A stretch of 9,166 nucleotides of DNA from Verrucomicrobiales bacterium (GTDB lineage Bacteria; Verrucomicrobiota; Verrucomicrobiia; Verrucomicrobiales; SLCJ01): positions 1 through 9,166 of the forward strand of contig SLCJ01000134.1 of NCBI GenBank assembly GCA_007125835.1, read 5' to 3'. Shown one piece after another: positions 6,331-9,166 of the stretch. Position 1 is the stretch's first letter. The number at the start of each line of letters is the position of its first letter. Under the pieces are notes generated by a model. It was not told where the DNA came from and did not search any database. It was given only the letters and a program-made list of their open reading frames with translations. A program made the position numbers and the translations under genes.

Positions 6331-6374
6331 CCCACCAACCCACACCTCCACACCCACCACCCCACTTTTCCCCC
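6331..6374 (+). promoter_or_regulatory. G-free, C-rich leader immediately before rsmE
   Basis: These 44 bases contain 29 C and no G and end at the rsmE ATG. Such an RNA would be nearly unstructured. It could allow ribosome entry without a Shine-Dalgarno, and its C-over-G bias resembles Rho-utilisation sites. Either role is inference. Confidence 0.35.
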
Positions 6375-7127
6375 ATGTCACTCCGTTTCTTCGTCCCTCC
6401 TGAACTCTGGAAGCCAGAGCAACCCCGCCTCTCGGAAGAGGAAAGCCACCATGCTGCGGATGTCCTGCGCCTGCGCGAGGGAGACACACTCACGCTATTC
6501 AACGGACGCGGCGAGGAACAAACTGTGCGCGTCCGCCATGCCACGCGTCGGCACATCGACCTCGAGCCCGGCCCGGTCACACCCACGCCCCCCCTGCCCT
6601 GCCGCATCCATCTTTTCCAGGCTATCCCTAAAGGTCGCCACATGGACCTCATCGTGCAGAAGGCCACCGAACTCGGGGCCGCCACGATTCATCCCGTGAT
6701 ATCGGCCCGCACTATTGTCCGGCTCGACGAAGGCGAAGCCCACCGGAAACAGGGCAAATGGCAGCGCACCGCCATCGAGGCCTGCAAACAATGCGGACGC
6801 AACCACCTCCCGGAAGTCGCCGCGCCCTTGCCAATGAACGACGCCCTCGCTCATCTTCCTACCGGCCCATGCCTCACAGTCATCGCCTCGCTGCTCCCCG
6901 GCTCCCCACACCTCCGCGAGGTGATCGCCACCTTCCGGAATGAAAACGGATCGCCCCCGGGGGAGGTTGCGGTGTGGATCGGGCCCGAGGGCGACTTCAC
7001 GCCTGCCGAAGTCAATGCCGCCATAGCGCGGGGTGCCCGCCCCGCCGGACTCGGCCCGATCATCCTTCGCTCCGAAACCGCCGCCCTGTTCGCCCTTTCC
7101 GCCCTCGCCTACGAGCTGCAGAACTGA
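6375..7127 (+). CDS. rsmE: 16S rRNA (uracil-1498-N3)-methyltransferase RsmE
   Basis: Methylates N3 of U1498 in 16S rRNA, near the decoding region, using S-adenosylmethionine; cytoplasmic SPOUT (trefoil-knot) family. From ATG 6375 it is 250 aa, the usual length. The N-terminus MSLRFFVPPE, then ESHHAADVLRLREGD at 23-37, is the PUA-like RNA-binding domain. The catalytic domain shows KGRHMDLIVQKATELG at 86-101, KWQRTAIEACKQCGR at 128-142, GPEGDFTPAE at 203-212 and LGPIILRSETA at 226-236, the last two forming the knot and SAM pocket. The family usually has Arg in the first basic position of the LGxRILRxETA motif; here it is Ile, while the second Arg (R232) remains. No Shine-Dalgarno; a G-free leader precedes it. 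uup follows 47 bp downstream on the same strand, so co-transcription is likely. Confidence 0.93.
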   Translation: MSLRFFVPPELWKPEQPRLSEEESHHAADVLRLREGDTLTLFNGRGEEQTVRVRHATRRHIDLEPGPVTPTPPLPCRIHLFQAIPKGRHMDLIVQKATELGAATIHPVISARTIVRLDEGEAHRKQGKWQRTAIEACKQCGRNHLPEVAAPLPMNDALAHLPTGPCLTVIASLLPGSPHLREVIATFRNENGSPPGEVAVWIGPEGDFTPAEVNAAIARGARPAGLGPIILRSETAALFALSALAYELQN

Positions 7128-7174
7128 TCCCCATCGGATTACCCCCGCCCCTCACCTTCCCGACAAGCACACTC

Positions 7175-9073
7175 ATGCCGGTCCTCCTCTCCGCCAAGGA
7201 TCTCCATCTCTCCTACGGCCCACAGCAATTGCTCCAAGGCGTATCCCTAGTCATCGAATCCGGCGAACGGGTCGGCCTGATCGGGCGCAATGGCTGTGGC
7301 AAATCCTCCCTCCTGCGCATCCTCGCCGGCGGCAGCGCCCCCGACTCCGGAGAGGTCGTTTTGAGCCGAGACCTGCGCATCGGCTACCTGCCGCAGGAAT
7401 TCGAACTCGACGACTCCCTGGGCGTCGCCGCCAACATCGCCGCAGGGGCCGAGGCGCTCACCAGCCTGATCCACGCCTACGAGCATGAGGAAAACCCGGG
7501 CCGCCAGGCCGCCCTGCTCGAACAAATCGAAAACCAAGGCGGATGGAACCTCGAAGCCCGCGTCAAATCCCTCGCCACCGAACTTCACGCCCCGCCCCTC
7601 GACGCCCCCGTGGCCACCCTCTCCGGCGGTGAAAAACGGCGCGTCGCCCTCTGCCGCGCCCTGGCCAGCCATCCCGACCTGCTCATCCTCGACGAACCCA
7701 CCAACCACCTCGACACCACCGCCATCCACTGGCTGGAAAACGCCCTCACCACCTTCTCCGGCGGCATTCTGTTTGTCACCCACGACCGCCGCCTGCTCGA
7801 CACCTGCGCCACCCGCATGATCGAAATCGACCACGGGCGGGCCTACTCCCACCCGGGAAACTACACCGCCTTTCTCGAATCCAAGGCCGCCCGCGAACAG
7901 ATCGCCGGCCAGACCGAACGCCGCCGCCAACGCTTCCTCCGCACCGAACTCGAATGGGTGCGCGCCGGCGTCAAGGCCCGCACCACCAAATCCCGCCACC
8001 GCCTCGAACAATTTTACGAAGTGGCCGACCAATCCTCCCCCCCGGAAACACGCGACATCGACCCCCTCATCCCACCCGCGCCGCCACTCGGCGGGCGCGC
8101 CGTGGAACTCAAAGATGCCGGCATCCGTTTCGGCTCCGGCGAAAACGAACGCTGGCTCTTCCGCCACCTCAACCTGCGCCTCCAGCCCGGCACCTGCACC
8201 GGCGTAGTCGGCCCGAATGGCACCGGCAAAACCACCCTGCTCCGCCTCTGCCTCGGAGAAATCGCCCCCACCGAGGGCGAACGCATCGCCGCCCCGCGCA
8301 TCGTCGCCAACCACATCGACCAAAACCGCATCCACCTCACCGACTCCAACTCCGTGCTCCAGGAACTCTCCGAAGGAAAGGAAACCGTCGACTTCGGTGG
8401 CACCCCGCTCGGAGCACGCGCCTACCTGCGCCGCTACCTCTTCGCCGGCGACCGCGCCAACGACCGCGTCGAAACCCTCTCCGGAGGCGAACGCGCACGC
8501 CTCATGCTCGCCAAACTTTTCCTCGCCGGCGGCAACTTCCTCGTTCTCGACGAACCAACCAACGACCTCGACCTCGCCTCCCTCCAAGCCCTCGAAGACG
8601 CCCTGCTCTCCTTCTCCGGCACCATCCTCTGCGTCTCGCACGACCGCTTCTTCCTCGACCGCGTCTGCGACCAAATCATCGCCTTCGAACCCGACGGCAT
8701 TTTCATCCAGGAAGGAAACTATTCCGCCTACCGTGAAATCCGCAGCCGCCAGGAAAAACAAAACCAAGCTCTCCAGAAAGCAGCGCAACCCACAAACACC
8801 CGGACGACCGACCGAAAACGTCGCGAAAAATCCGGCCCGCGACGCCTCAGCTTCTCCGAAAAACGCGAACTCGAAACCATCGAACCTCGCATCCTCGAAG
8901 CCGAGGAAAAAGCCGCCACCATCGAATCCCTCCTCAACGACCCCGAATTCCACCGCACCCGCTACCACGAAGCCCCAACCCTCACCACCGAACTCGAATC
9001 CCTCAAATCCGAAATCAGCACCCTCTACGACCGCTGGCAGGAACTCGAAAACATAACCGAAAATAAAGGCTGA
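7175..9073 (+). CDS. uup: ABC-F family ATPase, Uup-like
   Basis: A soluble duplicated ATPase of the ABC-F group, without membrane segments. Family members act on ribosomes, and Uup is also linked to suppression of transposon excision. From ATG 7175 it is 632 aa, close to E. coli Uup. First cassette: Walker A GRNGCGKS 37-44, signature LSGGE 149-153, Walker B LILDEPTNHLD 170-180. The inter-domain linker at about 228-300 carries the EWVRAGVKARTTKSR motif characteristic of Uup. Second cassette: Walker A GPNGTGKT 346-353, LSGGE 435-439, LVLDEPTNDLD with D459/E460. The C-terminal ~75 residues (from about 558: SFSEKRELETIEPRI...) form the charged coiled-coil that separates Uup from EttA. An in-frame extension back to 6974 overlaps rsmE and is rejected. 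No Shine-Dalgarno. The TGA stop (9071-9073) lies inside the first unit of the heptamer array, so the extreme C-terminus (...ITENKG) may vary between strains. Confidence 0.94.
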   Translation: MPVLLSAKDLHLSYGPQQLLQGVSLVIESGERVGLIGRNGCGKSSLLRILAGGSAPDSGEVVLSRDLRIGYLPQEFELDDSLGVAANIAAGAEALTSLIHAYEHEENPGRQAALLEQIENQGGWNLEARVKSLATELHAPPLDAPVATLSGGEKRRVALCRALASHPDLLILDEPTNHLDTTAIHWLENALTTFSGGILFVTHDRRLLDTCATRMIEIDHGRAYSHPGNYTAFLESKAAREQIAGQTERRRQRFLRTELEWVRAGVKARTTKSRHRLEQFYEVADQSSPPETRDIDPLIPPAPPLGGRAVELKDAGIRFGSGENERWLFRHLNLRLQPGTCTGVVGPNGTGKTTLLRLCLGEIAPTEGERIAAPRIVANHIDQNRIHLTDSNSVLQELSEGKETVDFGGTPLGARAYLRRYLFAGDRANDRVETLSGGERARLMLAKLFLAGGNFLVLDEPTNDLDLASLQALEDALLSFSGTILCVSHDRFFLDRVCDQIIAFEPDGIFIQEGNYSAYREIRSRQEKQNQALQKAAQPTNTRTTDRKRREKSGPRRLSFSEKRELETIEPRILEAEEKAATIESLLNDPEFHRTRYHEAPTLTTELESLKSEISTLYDRWQELENITENKG

Positions 9074-9166
9074 AACCTGAAACCTGAAACCTGAAACCTG
9101 AAACCTGAAACCTGAAACCTGAAACCTGAAACCTGAAACCTGAAACCTGAAACCTGAAACCTGAAA
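9070..9166. repeat. perfect 7-bp tandem array, unit CTGAAAC
   Basis: From 9070 to the last base there are 13 complete CTGAAAC units plus six bases of a fourteenth, with no mismatch, so the true length is unknown. The unit contains TGA and 7 is not a multiple of 3, so all three plus-strand frames are closed by the array. On the minus strand (GTTTCAG) all three frames stay open and would encode a heptapeptide repeat V-S-G-F-R-F-Q. It begins inside the last codons of uup. It resembles a telomere-type repeat in form but differs from the common eukaryotic units. Confidence 0.9.

Larger units (their letters stand above)
6066..6374. other. gene-free leader region before rsmE
   Basis: No supported gene lies here. 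It holds a diverged palindrome at 6096-6112, then unremarkable sequence to about 6330, then a stretch without any G from 6331 to the rsmE start. A frame in phase with rsmE is open from 6261, but the RsmE family N-terminus fits the ATG at 6375. No convincing -35/-10 pair was found for rsmE. Confidence 0.5.

Noticed and set aside
6974..7174. In-frame upstream extension of uup
   Set aside because: It overlaps the conserved rsmE C-terminus and encodes an arginine-rich shadow sequence; the ABC-F family start MPVLLSAKDLHLSYG matches ATG 7175.
7247..8968. A 573-codon minus-strand open frame opposite uup
   Set aside because: Its product is rich in GG, FG and EV runs, as expected for the antisense of a GC-rich gene, and has no recognisable family. 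The plus strand has both ABC cassettes.
9070..9166. A CRISPR array at the right end
   Set aside because: The repeats are 7 bp, directly adjacent and without spacers; it is a simple tandem array.
9070..9166. A true telomere of a linear replicon
   Set aside because: Bacterial linear ends use hairpins or terminal proteins rather than short telomerase-type repeats, and ending at a repeat is equally expected from assembly breakage.

Overview
The window is GC-rich bacterial chromosomal DNA, about two-thirds G+C by eye. It carries five convincing protein genes: a minus-strand aspartate kinase (lysC) at the left, then a SNF2-family helicase-like ATPase, a small proline-rich lipoprotein, the 16S rRNA methyltransferase gene rsmE and an ABC-F ATPase of the Uup type (uup), all on the plus strand. 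None of the five has a recognisable Shine-Dalgarno sequence. The lipoprotein has an ordinary lipobox, so the cell exports lipoproteins. The SD-poor gene starts, the protein flavour and the abundant small palindromes around CATCCC/GGGATG suggest a member of the Verrucomicrobiota. That assignment is an inference from style and was not tested by any search.

Layout: positions 1-59 hold a short interrupted repeat beyond the lysC stop. lysC (60-1316, minus) and the SNF2 gene (1424 or 1445 to 4915, plus) are divergent and share a roughly 107-bp control region with a perfect 6-bp dyad. A 121-bp gap with a TTGACA-containing candidate promoter leads to the lipoprotein gene (5037-5624). The next 750 bp (5625-6374) carry no convincing gene but are full of structure. 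They hold three small hairpins, two of them followed by T runs, and a near-consensus ribosome binding site opening a 47-codon frame. They also hold a composite palindromic element of 130 bp with exact 22-bp inverted arms, a diverged extra copy of its core hairpin, and a 44-nt leader with no G residue just before rsmE. rsmE (6375-7127) and uup (7175-9073) lie 47 bp apart and probably form a two-gene operon. The uup stop codon lies inside the first unit of a perfect 7-bp tandem array (CTGAAAC) that runs to the end of the window.

How the genes relate: rsmE and uup both act on ribosomes or translation (rRNA methylation and ABC-F ribosome-associated ATPase), which fits co-transcription. LysC is the committed step of the aspartate family of amino acids and, through diaminopimelate, of cell-wall synthesis. 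The SNF2 protein and the lipoprotein have no evident functional link to their neighbours. I see no defence island, CRISPR array, tRNA, rRNA or intact transposon. The protein genes look ordinary, and the best candidates for something undescribed are the repeats: the composite palindrome at 5936-6065 and the heptamer array at 9070-9166.
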